64,000 nucleotides of DNA from an uncultured Hungatella sp. Lineage in GTDB: Bacteria; Bacillota; Clostridia; Lachnospirales; Lachnospiraceae. The notes under the pieces were generated by a model. It searched no databases. It had not been told where the DNA came from and saw only the letters and a list, made by a program, of their open reading frames with translations. The translations under genes were made by a program, and so were the position numbers. Positions 42,216 through 51,735 of the stretch are shown in pieces. Numbering within the stretch: position 1 is the first letter of the stretch; every line of letters begins with the position of its first letter. Where the stretch lies: positions 1 to 64,000 of the forward strand of contig CAJUEJ010000006.1 of the NCBI GenBank assembly GCA_910585435.1. The letters run 5' to 3'.

Positions 42216-45200
42216 TTATTCAATCCCTGCAATATCCACCAGCGTCAGCTCCCCGGCCCGGTTCTCCAGACTGGCTGCCAGCGCCCTGGCCGTATCCAGC
42301 GCCGTCAGCACATGGACTCCTGTCTCGATGGCATTGCGCCGTATGATAAACCCGTCATGGCTCCTCTCGGCTCCCTGCTGGGGAATGTCAATCACCAGAT
42401 CGATCTTATGTCCCAGAATCAGATCCAGCAGGTTCGGCGATTCCTGCTCAAGCTTATTGACCCGGAATGCCTTCACCCCATTCTGATTCAGAATCTTTGC
42501 CGTTCCTTTTGTGGCAAAGATTTTGTAACCTGTTTTTTGAAACCTTCTGGCAACCTCCACAATCTCCGGTTTATCCTCATCCCGAACCGTAATTATCATA
42601 TTTTTATATCTTGGCAGTTTCACACCGGCTCCTTCAAAGGCCTTGTAAAGGGCCTCATTAAAGGTTTTTGCAATCCCCAGACACTCCCCTGTAGACTTCA
42701 TCTCCGGCCCCAGGCTGATATCCGCCCCCCGGATTTTTTCAAAGGAAAACACCGGCATTTTTATGGCAATATACTCTGATTTCTTCTGCAGCCCCGGTCG
42801 GTAACCTAATTCCCGGATGGTATGCCCGCAGATAACCTGCGTGGCCAGAGGCACGATGGGAATCCCTGTGACCTTGCTGATATAGGGCACGGTCCTGGAA
42901 GAACGGGGATTCACCTCGATAATGTACACATCCTCCCCGGTCACGATAAACTGGATATTGATCATCCCCTTCACATGGAGGGCCTTAGCCAGCTTCTCTG
43001 TATAATCTACCAGCTTTTCCTCCACCCCAGGCGTAATACTGGGAGCCGGATACACGGAGATGCTGTCCCCGGAATGAATTCCGGTACGCTCAATATGCTC
43101 CATAATGCCGGGAATCAGAATATCCCTGCCGTCACAGACTGCATCCACCTCAATCTCTTTTCCCACAATATATTTGTCCACCAGTATAGGGTGATCCTGG
43201 GCAATCTGGTTGATGATGCCCATAAACTGGTCGATGTCATGGTCATTGATGCAGATCTGCATCCCCTGCCCTCCCAGCACATAGGAAGGCCGTACCAGAA
43301 CCGGATACCCCAGCTCCCCTGCCGCCCTCTTGGCCTCGTCCGCCGTAAACACCGTATGCCCTGCCGGCCTTGGAATCTGGCACTGCTCCAGAATCTTATC
43401 AAACAATTCCCGGTCTTCTGCTGCATCCACATCCGCTGCCGCTGTCCCCAGAATCGGCACCCCCATCTTCATCAGGGCTTCTGTCAGCTTGATGGCTGTC
43501 TGCCCGCCAAACTGCACCACAGCTCCATCCGGCTTCTCAATATCCACAATACTCTCCACGTCCTCCGGTGTCAACGGTTCAAAATACAGCTTGTCCGCAA
43601 TGTCAAAATCCGTGCTGACCGTCTCCGGATTGTTGTTGATAATAATGGTCTCATAGCCCTCCCTGGAAAATGCCCAGGTGCTGTGTACGCTGCAGAAATC
43701 GAATTCGATTCCCTGGCCGATACGGATAGGGCCGGAACCAAGGACCAGTACTTTCTTTTTGTCCTTTGTCCTCTTGGCCTCATTCTGGCTTCCATAGCAG
43801 GAGTAATAATAGGGGGTCTGGGCCTCAAACTCCGCCGCACAGGTATCCACCATCTTGTAAGCAGCCTCAATCCCTTCTTTCTTCCGCATTTCCTTAATCT
43901 GGTTCTGAGGAATCCCCGTCAATCTGGAAATCACCGTATCCGGAAATTCAAGCCTCTTGGCCTCTCTTAAAAGCTCCCCGGTCAAAGGCCCGGTCTTGAG
44001 GGCCGCCTCCATCTCCACCAGCACGTCCAGCTTGTGAATAAACCAGACATCAATCATCGTGCTGTCATGGATGGTCTCATAGGAAATCCCTCTCCGCAGG
44101 GCTTCTGCAATCACCCAGATCCGCCGGTCATCCACCCTGTGAAGCTGTTCCATCAGCTGATCCTCATCCAGTCCCGAGAAATCATAGGACAAAAGACAAT
44201 CCACATGCTGTTCCAGAGAACGGACCGCCTTCATGAGAGCCCCTTCAAAATTGGTACAGATGCTCATTACCTCGCCTGTAGCCTTCATCTGAGTCCCCAG
44301 AGACCTTTTGGCACTGATAAATTTGTCAAAAGGCAGTCTGGGCATTTTCACCACACAGTAATCCAGCATAGGCTCAAAGCTGGCATAGGTCTTGGCAGTT
44401 ACCCCGTTTCTTATCTCATCCAGCGTATACCCCAGTGCAATCTTCGCCGCCACCTTGGCAATGGGATATCCGGTGGCCTTGGAGGCCAGGGCCGAAGAGC
44501 GGCTGACACGGGGGTTCACCTCAATGACACAGTACTCAAAGGACTCTGGGTGAAGGGCATACTGGACATTGCATCCGCCTGTGATCCCCAGCTCCGTAAT
44601 AATATTCAGGGCAGAGCTTCGCAGCATCTGATATTCCTTGTCCCCCAGGGTCTGGGACGGCGCCACCACAATGCTGTCTCCCGTATGGACTCCCACTGGG
44701 TCAATATTTTCCATATTGCATACAGTAATCACATTGCCTGCACTGTCTCTCATGACCTCATATTCGATTTCCTTCCACCCAGCGATACAGCGCTCCACCA
44801 GAACCTGGCCTACCCGGGAAAGCCTTAAGCCGTTGGATAGAATCTCCACCAGCTGCTCCTGATTCCGGGCGATTCCGCCTCCGCTTCCCCCCAGGGTATA
44901 GGCAGGACGCAGCACCACCGGATACCCGATGGTATTGGTAAATGCGATGCCGTCCTCCACATTTTCCACCACCATGGAGGCTGCCACAGGCTCTCCGATT
45001 TTCTCCATGGTCTCCTTAAACTCCAGGCGGTCCTCCGCCTTCTTGATGGTCCGGGCTGTGGTTCCGATAAGCCGCACATGGTGCTTCTCTAAAAATCCCG
45101 CCTCCTCAAGCTCCATAGCCAGGTTAAGCCCTGCCTGGCCCCCCAGGGTGGGAAGGACGCTGTCCGGCTTCTCCTTGAGAATCAGCTGCTCCACCACCTC

Positions 45201-45413
45201 CGCTGTCAGCGGCTCAATATACACATGATCCGCAATATCCTTATCCGTCATAATGGTGGCCGGATTGGAATTCAACAGGACAACTTCGATTCCCTCTTCC
45301 TTCAGGGAACGGCAGGCCTGGGTTCCGGCATAGTCAAACTCCGCCGCCTGGCCGATGACAATGGGCCCGGAGCCCAGTACAAGTACTTTCTTGATATCAG
45401 GATTTCTCGGCAT
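42216..45413 (-). CDS. carB: Carbamoyl-phosphate synthase large subunit
   Basis: A 1065-residue synthetase with two homologous ATP-grasp halves: KKVLVLGSGPIVIGQAAEFDY at the start and KKVLVLGSGPIRIGQGIEFDF near residue 557, each followed by an ATP-grasp domain, then a C-terminal MGS-like allosteric domain. It makes carbamoyl phosphate from bicarbonate, ATP and glutamine-derived ammonia, for pyrimidine and arginine synthesis. It begins at the stop of carA. Length is normal and the end is intact, but the last codons are duplicated downstream. Confidence 0.97.
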   Translation of the reverse strand: MPRNPDIKKVLVLGSGPIVIGQAAEFDYAGTQACRSLKEEGIEVVLLNSNPATIMTDKDIADHVYIEPLTAEVVEQLILKEKPDSVLPTLGGQAGLNLAMELEEAGFLEKHHVRLIGTTARTIKKAEDRLEFKETMEKIGEPVAASMVVENVEDGIAFTNTIGYPVVLRPAYTLGGSGGGIARNQEQLVEILSNGLRLSRVGQVLVERCIAGWKEIEYEVMRDSAGNVITVCNMENIDPVGVHTGDSIVVAPSQTLGDKEYQMLRSSALNIITELGITGGCNVQYALHPESFEYCVIEVNPRVSRSSALASKATGYPIAKVAAKIALGYTLDEIRNGVTAKTYASFEPMLDYCVVKMPRLPFDKFISAKRSLGTQMKATGEVMSICTNFEGALMKAVRSLEQHVDCLLSYDFSGLDEDQLMEQLHRVDDRRIWVIAEALRRGISYETIHDSTMIDVWFIHKLDVLVEMEAALKTGPLTGELLREAKRLEFPDTVISRLTGIPQNQIKEMRKKEGIEAAYKMVDTCAAEFEAQTPYYYSCYGSQNEAKRTKDKKKVLVLGSGPIRIGQGIEFDFCSVHSTWAFSREGYETIIINNNPETVSTDFDIADKLYFEPLTPEDVESIVDIEKPDGAVVQFGGQTAIKLTEALMKMGVPILGTAAADVDAAEDRELFDKILEQCQIPRPAGHTVFTADEAKRAAGELGYPVLVRPSYVLGGQGMQICINDHDIDQFMGIINQIAQDHPILVDKYIVGKEIEVDAVCDGRDILIPGIMEHIERTGIHSGDSISVYPAPSITPGVEEKLVDYTEKLAKALHVKGMINIQFIVTGEDVYIIEVNPRSSRTVPYISKVTGIPIVPLATQVICGHTIRELGYRPGLQKKSEYIAIKMPVFSFEKIRGADISLGPEMKSTGECLGIAKTFNEALYKAFEGAGVKLPRYKNMIITVRDEDKPEIVEVARRFQKTGYKIFATKGTAKILNQNGVKAFRVNKLEQESPNLLDLILGHKIDLVIDIPQQGAERSHDGFIIRRNAIETGVHVLTALDTARALAASLENRAGELTLVDIAGIE
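42230..42257 (-). repeat. carB 3'-end copy of the flanking direct repeat
   Basis: 28 bp inside the last codons of carB, identical to 40366-40393. The two copies bound a 1836-bp interval that contains only the AAA-ATPase gene and its upstream region. Confidence 0.92.
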
Positions 45414-46516
45414 TATCCATTCACCTCCATCATCTGCAGAAATCTGTCAAACAGGTAGTCCGAATCCCTGGGCCCGGGACAGGCCTCCGGGTGGTACTGC
45501 ACTGTGAAAATGTTCTTTCCAATATATTTTAATCCTTCATTGGTCCCGTCATTGACATTGACAAATGCAGGAACCGCAATCCCGGGATCCAGACTGCTTT
45601 CATCCACCGCATACCCGTGATTCTGGGAGGAAATATAGACCCGTCCGGTCTCCAGATCCTTTACCGGATGGTTGCCTCCCCGGTGGCCGTATTTCAGTTT
45701 AAATGTATCCCCGCCTGTGGCAAGAGCCATCAGCTGATGTCCCAGGCAGATTGCAAAAATCGGAATGTCCGAATCATACAGCTTTCGGATTTCCTTTATA
45801 ATCTCCACATTCTCCTTGGGATCCCCTGGTCCGTTGGACAGCATGATTCCATCAGGATGGGAGGCCAAAATTTCCTCTGCAGACGTGTGGCATGGATATA
45901 CGGTAACCCGGCATCCCCTTTTTGCCAGAGACCTGGCAATATTTCTCTTGGCTCCCAGATCCAGAAGGGCTACATTTTTAAGAGACGGCTTAGCTTTACT
46001 TCCTGCCTCACCGGCAGGCTCTATCACATAGGCTTCCCGGCAGGAAGTCTTCTCCACCAAGCCGGCAGCCCTGTACGCCTTTATCCGTCCTGAAAGCTCC
46101 ATTGGATTTTCATATTCTCTGGTGGTGATCATACCGTTCATAGTTCCTTTTTCTCTTAAAATTTTGGTGAGGGCTCTTGTATCGATACCGCAGATACCAG
46201 GAATGTGGTTTTTGACTAAGAAATGCTGAATTGTATCTTCACTTCGGAAATTACTGGGAACTTTAGATAATTCTCTGACAATGTAGCCATCCGGCCAGGG
46301 TTTTGAAGACTCCATGTCCTCATGGCAGATGCCGTAGTTGCCGATTAAAGGGTACGTCATCACAACTGCCTGTCCTGCGTAGGAAGGGTCCGTGAGTACC
46401 TCCAGATAACCGGTCATGGACGTGTTGAACACGATTTCGCTGATAACCTCCCGGTCAGAGCCGATACTCCTTCCTTCAAACACGGTTCCGTCTTCCAGAA
46501 TCAAAAATGCTTTCAT
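45413..46516 (-). CDS. carA: Carbamoyl-phosphate synthase small subunit
   Basis: A 367-residue glutaminase subunit. The N-terminal CPSase domain starts KAFLILEDGTVFEG, and the class I glutamine amidotransferase domain has the nucleophile Cys in FAICLGHQLMALA and the His/Glu pair in VQYHPEACPGP. The start at 46516 matches the family N-terminus; an ATG four codons earlier sits directly on AAAGGA and is less likely. It precedes carB with a 1-bp overlap. Confidence 0.96.
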   Translation of the reverse strand: MKAFLILEDGTVFEGRSIGSDREVISEIVFNTSMTGYLEVLTDPSYAGQAVVMTYPLIGNYGICHEDMESSKPWPDGYIVRELSKVPSNFRSEDTIQHFLVKNHIPGICGIDTRALTKILREKGTMNGMITTREYENPMELSGRIKAYRAAGLVEKTSCREAYVIEPAGEAGSKAKPSLKNVALLDLGAKRNIARSLAKRGCRVTVYPCHTSAEEILASHPDGIMLSNGPGDPKENVEIIKEIRKLYDSDIPIFAICLGHQLMALATGGDTFKLKYGHRGGNHPVKDLETGRVYISSQNHGYAVDESSLDPGIAVPAFVNVNDGTNEGLKYIGKNIFTVQYHPEACPGPRDSDYLFDRFLQMMEVNG

Positions 46517-46634
46517 AAGGGATACCATTCCTTTCTCACCTGTTTCTGGAGCTGATTTTCCTCCAAAATTCGGTTTCTTGTAGTATAGGGTATTGGGGAA
46601 TAAAATGGCGTGGTATTATGCCCAAATTGACAGT

Positions 46635-46663
46635 ATTATACATGAAAACGAATAAATTTTCAA
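46635..46663 (-). promoter_or_regulatory. Promoter of carAB
   Basis: On the minus strand, -35 TTGAAA and perfect -10 TATAAT with a 17-bp spacer. The leader is about 112 bases; I saw no PyrR-binding consensus in it. Confidence 0.82.
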
Positions 46664-46687
46664 CTGTTTTTTATTTTGGATCCCATG

Positions 46688-46705
46688 GATTATCAGCTGA
46701 TAATC
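46688..46705. promoter_or_regulatory. 18-bp perfect palindrome upstream of two divergent genes
   Basis: GATTATCAGCTGATAATC lies 25 bp outside the carAB -35 and 67 bp before the peptidoglycan-binding gene. It is a possible operator; the protein is unknown. Confidence 0.5.
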
Positions 46706-46771
46706 ATATTTTATTCCATTTCTCTATATCATATTATGATAACACAGTCCCAGCCTCAGAAAGGAAGTCTT

Positions 46772-48037
46772 ATGAATCAAGATATGCACCTCTGCGCCAC
46801 AGATGCTGCAAGCCAAGGGCTTTTGCAGGTAAATGTAGTCTCTGTCATCAACAATTTTCCCATAAGCAACGCCACCGTCCGGATCACCAACACAGAATCC
46901 CCTGACAACACAGTGGATCAGCTGACCACCAACAGTTCCGGCCAGACACAGCAGATTGCGCTGGATGCCCCGGCTCTGGAGTACAGCCTGACCCCAGGCG
47001 ACGTACGCCCTTATTCCGAATACAATCTGGAGATCTCAGCTCCGGGATACAAAACCCAGTATATCAGGGGAACAGAGATTCTCCCTGACTCCACCTCCAT
47101 ACAGCCGGCTGCTTTAGAGCCTGTGGATGACCCGGAGCCGGAAGAAAATCCTATTGTGATCCCTGAACACACCCTGTACGGCAATTATCCACCTAAAATC
47201 GCCGAATCAGAGATAAAACCTGTCAATGAATCCGGCGAGATCGTACTCAGCCGTGTGGTGGTTCCCCAGACCATCGTGGTTCATGACGGCGTCCCTACTG
47301 ATTCCTCAGCGCCAAACTACTATGTGCCTTACCGGGATTATATCAAAAATGTAGCCTCCAGCGAAATCTACGCCACCTGGCCCCAGGCTACCATCACTGC
47401 CAATGTTCTGGCAATCATGTCCTTTACCCTGAATCGTGTCTACACCGAATGGTATCGGAACCAGGGATACGATTTCACCATCACCTCTTCCACGGCTTTT
47501 GACCACAAATGGATCCACGGCAGGAATATATATGAGAGCATCTCCCTGATTGTAGATGAAATCTTCGACAATTACCTGTCCAGACCGGATGTGAAGCAAC
47601 CTATTTTAACCCAGTACTGCGATGGAAGGCAGGTTACCTGCCCAAACTGGATGACACAATGGGGTTCCTGTGCCCTGGGAGAGCGGGGCTACAGTCCCAT
47701 TGAAATCCTCCGCCATTTTTACGGCCCCAGCATCTATATCAACACTGCTGATCTGATTTCCGGAATTCCTTCCTCCTGGCCCGGAGAGGATCTGACCATC
47801 GGTTCCTCCGGCCAGAAGGTACAGCAGCTGCAGGAACAGCTGGATGCCATTGCCACTGTCTACTCTGCCATTCCCCGCATCGCCGCAGACGGCTTCTACG
47901 GCCCTGCCACATCCAACTCTGTCCGGGAATTCCAGTCCATCTTCGGCCTCCCTCAGACCGGTGTGGTAGATTTCAGGACCTGGTATAAAATTTCTCATAT
48001 TTACGTGGGAATTACACGGATTGCAGAATTACAGTAA
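46772..48037 (+). CDS. Peptidoglycan-binding protein with carboxypeptidase-regulatory-like domain
   Basis: A 421-residue protein. Residues 15-100 look like a beta-sandwich regulatory domain (LQVNVVSVINNFPISNATVRI). A middle domain (about 175-315) has VPYRDYIKNVASSEIYATWP and VLAIMSFTLNRVYTEW, reminiscent of SpoIID-type proteins. Residues 350-410 are a PG_binding_1 domain (GSSGQKVQQLQEQLDAI, FYGPATSNSVREFQSIFG). There is no signal peptide, so it may be a sporulation protein released or packaged otherwise. The ATG at 46772 has AAAGGA 6 nt upstream; upstream in-frame starts lack one. Confidence 0.8.
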   Translation: MNQDMHLCATDAASQGLLQVNVVSVINNFPISNATVRITNTESPDNTVDQLTTNSSGQTQQIALDAPALEYSLTPGDVRPYSEYNLEISAPGYKTQYIRGTEILPDSTSIQPAALEPVDDPEPEENPIVIPEHTLYGNYPPKIAESEIKPVNESGEIVLSRVVVPQTIVVHDGVPTDSSAPNYYVPYRDYIKNVASSEIYATWPQATITANVLAIMSFTLNRVYTEWYRNQGYDFTITSSTAFDHKWIHGRNIYESISLIVDEIFDNYLSRPDVKQPILTQYCDGRQVTCPNWMTQWGSCALGERGYSPIEILRHFYGPSIYINTADLISGIPSSWPGEDLTIGSSGQKVQQLQEQLDAIATVYSAIPRIAADGFYGPATSNSVREFQSIFGLPQTGVVDFRTWYKISHIYVGITRIAELQ

Positions 48038-48072
48038 ATCCCTATACCTGCCATCAGGCATGAGTTACTGCA

Positions 48073-48116
48073 AAAGCCCGGGAGAAGCTTTGAGACAGCT
48101 TTTCTCTCCGGGCTTT
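48073..48116. terminator. Bidirectional terminator
   Basis: Arms AAAGCCCGG and CCGGGCTTT, with further pairing through GAGA and TCTC, serve both convergent genes. Confidence 0.85.
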
Positions 48117-48131
48117 ATCCCTTTTTGTATC

Positions 48132-48791
48132 TTATTTCAAAATCTCCAGCACCTGCAACAGATTATGAATCCGATAATCCGCCAGAGACTGGTCAAAATC
48201 AAACCTGTCATCAATCACCGCCACAACCGTCATTCCTGCCCGGCTGGCCGCCGTCACCCCGAAGGTAGAATCCTCAACCACCAGGCATTCCTCCTCCTTC
48301 ACTCCCAGCTGCCTGGCCGTATAATGATAAATCTCCGGATCCGGCTTACTCCTTTTAAACTGTGTCCCGCTGACCACCACCTGAAAATACTCTTCAATCT
48401 TATTTACCCGCAGAACACGTTCAATAATATCCATCTGGGTGGAAGAAGCCAGTGCCACGCCATATCCCCTGTCCTTTAGCTCCTTTAAAAGGACTCCCGC
48501 CTCCTTGCGGAATATGGAGGTGTAATCAATCTTGCCGAACACAGCATCTCCGTGAAATTCTTCTTTAAATTCTCTGCGCAGCTCTTCCCAGGTCTGTCCG
48601 TTATTCACAGCCCTGGCCAGACAGGCCCAGGCATCCTTTTTGGAACTTCCCACCATACCGTACAGCTGTTCCATGGTTGCATCCGGATTCTTGGTCCGCA
48701 CAAAATCCAGCTCATACTTAAGATACTCTTCCTCGCTGTCTATCAAAACCCCGTCCATATCAAAAATCACTGCTTTAATCGTCCTGTCCAT
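48132..48791 (-). CDS. HAD-family phosphatase (beta-phosphoglucomutase-like)
   Basis: A 219-residue haloacid dehalogenase-like hydrolase: motif I FDMDGVLIDSE (Asp nucleophile), motif II VALASSTQ, Lys in KRSKPDPEIY and motif III CLVVEDSTFGVTAA. The helical cap and length fit sugar-phosphate phosphatases or phosphoglucomutases. The start at 48791 has AGAGGA close upstream. It follows the epimerase gene with about 20 bp between. Confidence 0.88.
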   Translation of the reverse strand: MDRTIKAVIFDMDGVLIDSEEEYLKYELDFVRTKNPDATMEQLYGMVGSSKKDAWACLARAVNNGQTWEELRREFKEEFHGDAVFGKIDYTSIFRKEAGVLLKELKDRGYGVALASSTQMDIIERVLRVNKIEEYFQVVVSGTQFKRSKPDPEIYHYTARQLGVKEEECLVVEDSTFGVTAASRAGMTVVAVIDDRFDFDQSLADYRIHNLLQVLEILK

Positions 48792-48811
48792 CTGTCCTCT
48801 TCCCTGCATAA

Positions 48812-49843
48812 TTATGTAATCGCTTCTCTCACTTTAGCAGCGGCCTCCTTCTGTGCCTCAATCACACAGTCACACCACCTGTCAAACTCCGGATCCTCTT
48901 TCCTGCATTCCGGATGGCTCATCACATACTTCACCGCCCAGGGAATTCCCTGATCCAGACGGACCGTTGCGCAAAAATCCGGCACAAGCCGTTTTAACTT
49001 GCTGTTGTCAAAGACCACACTGTTTGCCTTGTCTCCCCACAGGCTTCCTCTCAAATCCCACGCCTTCGGGCTGGCAGAAACCAGAAATCCTGTGGATACA
49101 TAGAACGGTTTGAATTCCACTCCCAGTGACGCTGCTATAATCTGGTAGACCTGGTTCCAGGTCACGGTTTCATCCCCGGTAATCTGCACGGCTTCTCCTA
49201 TGGCATGGATATTTCCCATCAATCCAAGGAACCCTTTTGCAAAATCCTCATTGTACGTCATGGTCCACAGAGCGCTTCCGTCTCCATGAACCAGAACCGG
49301 CTTTCCCTCCAGCATCCGCTTTATCACCTGATAGCTTCCCTTGCTTCCGTGCAGCCCCACAGGAATGCTTCTATCCCCGTATGTGTGGCTGGGGCGCACA
49401 ATGGTGACCGGAAAACCGTTTTCACGGTACTTTTCCATGAGAAATTCCTCTCCCTGTATTTTGTTCCGTGAATACTGCCAGTACGGATTGGACAGAGGGG
49501 TTGCCTCATTGATGCAGTAATGAGACAGCGGCTTCTGGTAGGCGGATGCAGAGCTGATAAAAATAAACTGCCCCGTTCTCCCGTAAAGAAGCCTGTAATC
49601 CCGCTCTAACTGCTCCCTGGTAAATGCAATAAAATCAACAGCCACATCAAACCTTTGGCCCTCCAGCTGTTTCCCCACATATTCCTCATCGTTTATATCC
49701 GCCTGTATCACATGTGCGCCTGCCTGCAGCCTGTCGTTATGATTCCCTCTGTTAATCAGCCACAGCTCATGCCCTTCTTCCATCAGCCGCGCTGAGATGG
49801 CGCTGCTGATGGTTCCTGTTCCTCCGATCAGTAAAACTCTCAT
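48812..49843 (-). CDS. NAD-dependent epimerase/dehydratase (extended SDR-like)
   Basis: A 343-residue Rossmann-fold protein with the N-terminal VLLIGGTGTISSAISARL motif, FIFISSASAYQKP and IVRPSHTYGD. The family acts on nucleotide sugars, but the usual YxxxK pair is not clear here, so the reaction is uncertain. It precedes the HAD gene, and both may serve sugar metabolism. Confidence 0.82.
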   Translation of the reverse strand: MRVLLIGGTGTISSAISARLMEEGHELWLINRGNHNDRLQAGAHVIQADINDEEYVGKQLEGQRFDVAVDFIAFTREQLERDYRLLYGRTGQFIFISSASAYQKPLSHYCINEATPLSNPYWQYSRNKIQGEEFLMEKYRENGFPVTIVRPSHTYGDRSIPVGLHGSKGSYQVIKRMLEGKPVLVHGDGSALWTMTYNEDFAKGFLGLMGNIHAIGEAVQITGDETVTWNQVYQIIAASLGVEFKPFYVSTGFLVSASPKAWDLRGSLWGDKANSVVFDNSKLKRLVPDFCATVRLDQGIPWAVKYVMSHPECRKEDPEFDRWCDCVIEAQKEAAAKVREAIT

Positions 49844-49941
49844 GAAAACCTCCTCTATGGTTTATAGCTTTATTCTACATGCATATGAGGAATTTTGCAA
49901 TTACTTCTGAATTCTCTCTGATTTTCGTCTTTATTACAGCG

Positions 49942-49961
49942 AGCCGGCTATAAAGCCGGCC
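49942..49961. terminator. GC-rich hairpin between amidase and epimerase genes
   Basis: AGCCGGC and GCCGGC arms with a TATAAA loop in the 225-bp gap. The T tract is poor. No gene was seen in the gap. Confidence 0.4.
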
Positions 49962-50068
49962 CTGCTAAAGAACGTAACAGAAAAGCCAATCTGCTCCCAC
50001 GGAAACAGGTTGGCCATCTACAATTACCAGCTGATACATAAAATCCTCTCTTTAGTGTAACCCAGACT

Positions 50069-50872
50069 CTAATAAACTGCCCTCTCCCTTACCATAACCG
50101 TATTGTATCCCTGATTCCTTAATCTCTGCTCCATCCTGGCTGCGTTATCCACATTGAGAAACGCCCCAACCCTCACTTTGTGCAGCCCGTCGCCGTGAAT
50201 GATAAAGGCCGGGAAATCCTGGCTCTTTAACTGATTTAACTGCTGCACAGCCTGCTCATGATTCTGAAAAGCCCCTGTCTGAACCTGATAATACTCAGGA
50301 ACCGCTGTCTCCTCCTGATGAATGGTCTCCAGGATACCCGTTGCGATAGCCTGGGTAATCCCCTGGAAATTCTGATCAAAGAAACGGTTATCCGCCTCAT
50401 TGTCTATAAATCCCACTTCCACCAGAACCGCCGGCATCTGTGTCTTTCGAAGCACTACCAGCCCCGGCCGCTCGATGACGCCAAGGTTTGCAAACCCTGC
50501 CCTCTCCAGAGATCGGTTGATATTCCTTGCCATCAAGGCCGGCACGTCTGCGTCACTGTAGACCAATGTCTCCGCTCCGGAGGCAGTGCCCGGCACCGGC
50601 ATGGCATTGCGGTGGAGAGACACAAAATAATCAGCTCCGGATCGGTTGGCAATCTCCGCCTTTTCAAAAGGTGTCTGAAACGTATCGTTTACCCTGGTGT
50701 AGACCACATCCACACCATTCTTCGCCAATATATCCCCCACTGCCAAAGCAAGGTTCAGATTGTCTACCTTCTCCTGTCTTCCATAATAAACCGCTCCCGG
50801 ATCATCGCCGCCGTGTCCGGCATCTAAAATCACAGTCTTTCTGTCTGCCAACTTTAAGAACTCCCTTTCCAT
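50069..50872 (-). CDS. N-acetylmuramoyl-L-alanine amidase with SPOR domain
   Basis: A 267-residue protein. Residues 13-180 are an Amidase_3 domain with zinc ligands in VILDAGHGGDDPGA, EKVDNLNLALAVG and VSLHRNAMP, and catalytic Glu in AVLVEVGFIDNEAD. Residues 195-262 are a SPOR domain (YYQVQTGAFQNHEQAV) that binds denuded glycan at septa or around the forespore. There is no signal peptide. The ribosome site is weak. It lies 50 bp after the TPR-like gene, in the same direction. Confidence 0.9.
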   Translation of the reverse strand: MEREFLKLADRKTVILDAGHGGDDPGAVYYGRQEKVDNLNLALAVGDILAKNGVDVVYTRVNDTFQTPFEKAEIANRSGADYFVSLHRNAMPVPGTASGAETLVYSDADVPALMARNINRSLERAGFANLGVIERPGLVVLRKTQMPAVLVEVGFIDNEADNRFFDQNFQGITQAIATGILETIHQEETAVPEYYQVQTGAFQNHEQAVQQLNQLKSQDFPAFIIHGDGLHKVRVGAFLNVDNAARMEQRLRNQGYNTVMVRERAVY

Positions 50873-50922
50873 AATCTATACCTATAGAATATGAAACAAT
50901 TTATAAATGGGTTCTTATCTTC

Positions 50923-51735
50923 TCACGCCATTCCTCTGTATTCCTGTTTCCAGCCCTCCACCATCCGGCAGGCTTCCTCCATACGTCTGATTGGATCCCT
51001 GGCAAACAACTCTCTCAGCTTCTCCTGCTCCGGTGCTTCCTTTGCCTCCTCCCCTGCCTTTAAAAAATCAGCCTCCCAGGCCTCCCTGTCCTCCTGGGTC
51101 ACAGACGCCTGATACTCCTCCTTGAGAGAAAGCCTGGGATTCAACTTTGTCAGGTGGTAGATCCGCTTTAAAACCGCCTGGTCGCCGGTCTTCTCATAAG
51201 CCTGCTCATAGGCTTCCATGGCCTTTCCCAGCTGAAACACTCTGGCATAGCAGGCCCCCAGGTTGTTCCATATCCGCCCCTGAAACTTTGGATCCATCCT
51301 GGTGTACCGGATATCCTCCAGGATCCCTATATAGAAAGCCATGGCTTTTCCATACTGCTTGTACTCAAACAGATAATCTGCTTTCCTCTTGGCATACTCC
51401 AGAGGGGGCAGCTTCCGAAACCCGCTGATCTTCTGCCGCAGCCCGTTGATCTCTCCTGACGTATAATATCCGCACTCCTTCAAAAACAGCAGGAGAGTCT
51501 CGTCCCCATTCTCTCCCGCCTTTATCCTCCGCTCCATCTTAAGGGCCGTAAAGCCCATGTCCAGCTCTTTCCGGATAAAATCTATCAGGTTCTGATTGAC
51601 AAAATCATCCATAGCCAGAAGGGGATAGTGGTAGATCACATAGCACAATTCCTGAGAAGTATACACATGAACCCCCAGGCTTTCAATAAAATACGGATGA
51701 GACACCTGCTCTCTTCTGCAAAAAATCACGCTCAT
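50923..51735 (-). CDS. Uncharacterised helical protein with TPR-like repeats
   Basis: A 270-residue soluble protein. The middle (about 110-200) has paired helices of TPR type: YAKRKADYLFEYKQYGKAMAF, then WNNLGACYARVFQLGKAMEA and YEQAYEKTGDQAVLKRIYHL. It starts as ATGA on the stop of the DUF5716 gene, so the two are co-translated. Probably an adaptor of the DUF5716/DUF5717 assembly. Confidence 0.72.
   Translation of the reverse strand: MSVIFCRREQVSHPYFIESLGVHVYTSQELCYVIYHYPLLAMDDFVNQNLIDFIRKELDMGFTALKMERRIKAGENGDETLLLFLKECGYYTSGEINGLRQKISGFRKLPPLEYAKRKADYLFEYKQYGKAMAFYIGILEDIRYTRMDPKFQGRIWNNLGACYARVFQLGKAMEAYEQAYEKTGDQAVLKRIYHLTKLNPRLSLKEEYQASVTQEDREAWEADFLKAGEEAKEAPEQEKLRELFARDPIRRMEEACRMVEGWKQEYRGMA

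Noticed and set aside
42822..43970. 382-codon plus-strand frame
   Set aside because: Antisense to carB; long only because of codon bias in the real gene.
46517..46628. PyrR attenuator in the carAB leader
   Set aside because: No PyrR-binding consensus and no antiterminator/terminator pair were seen.
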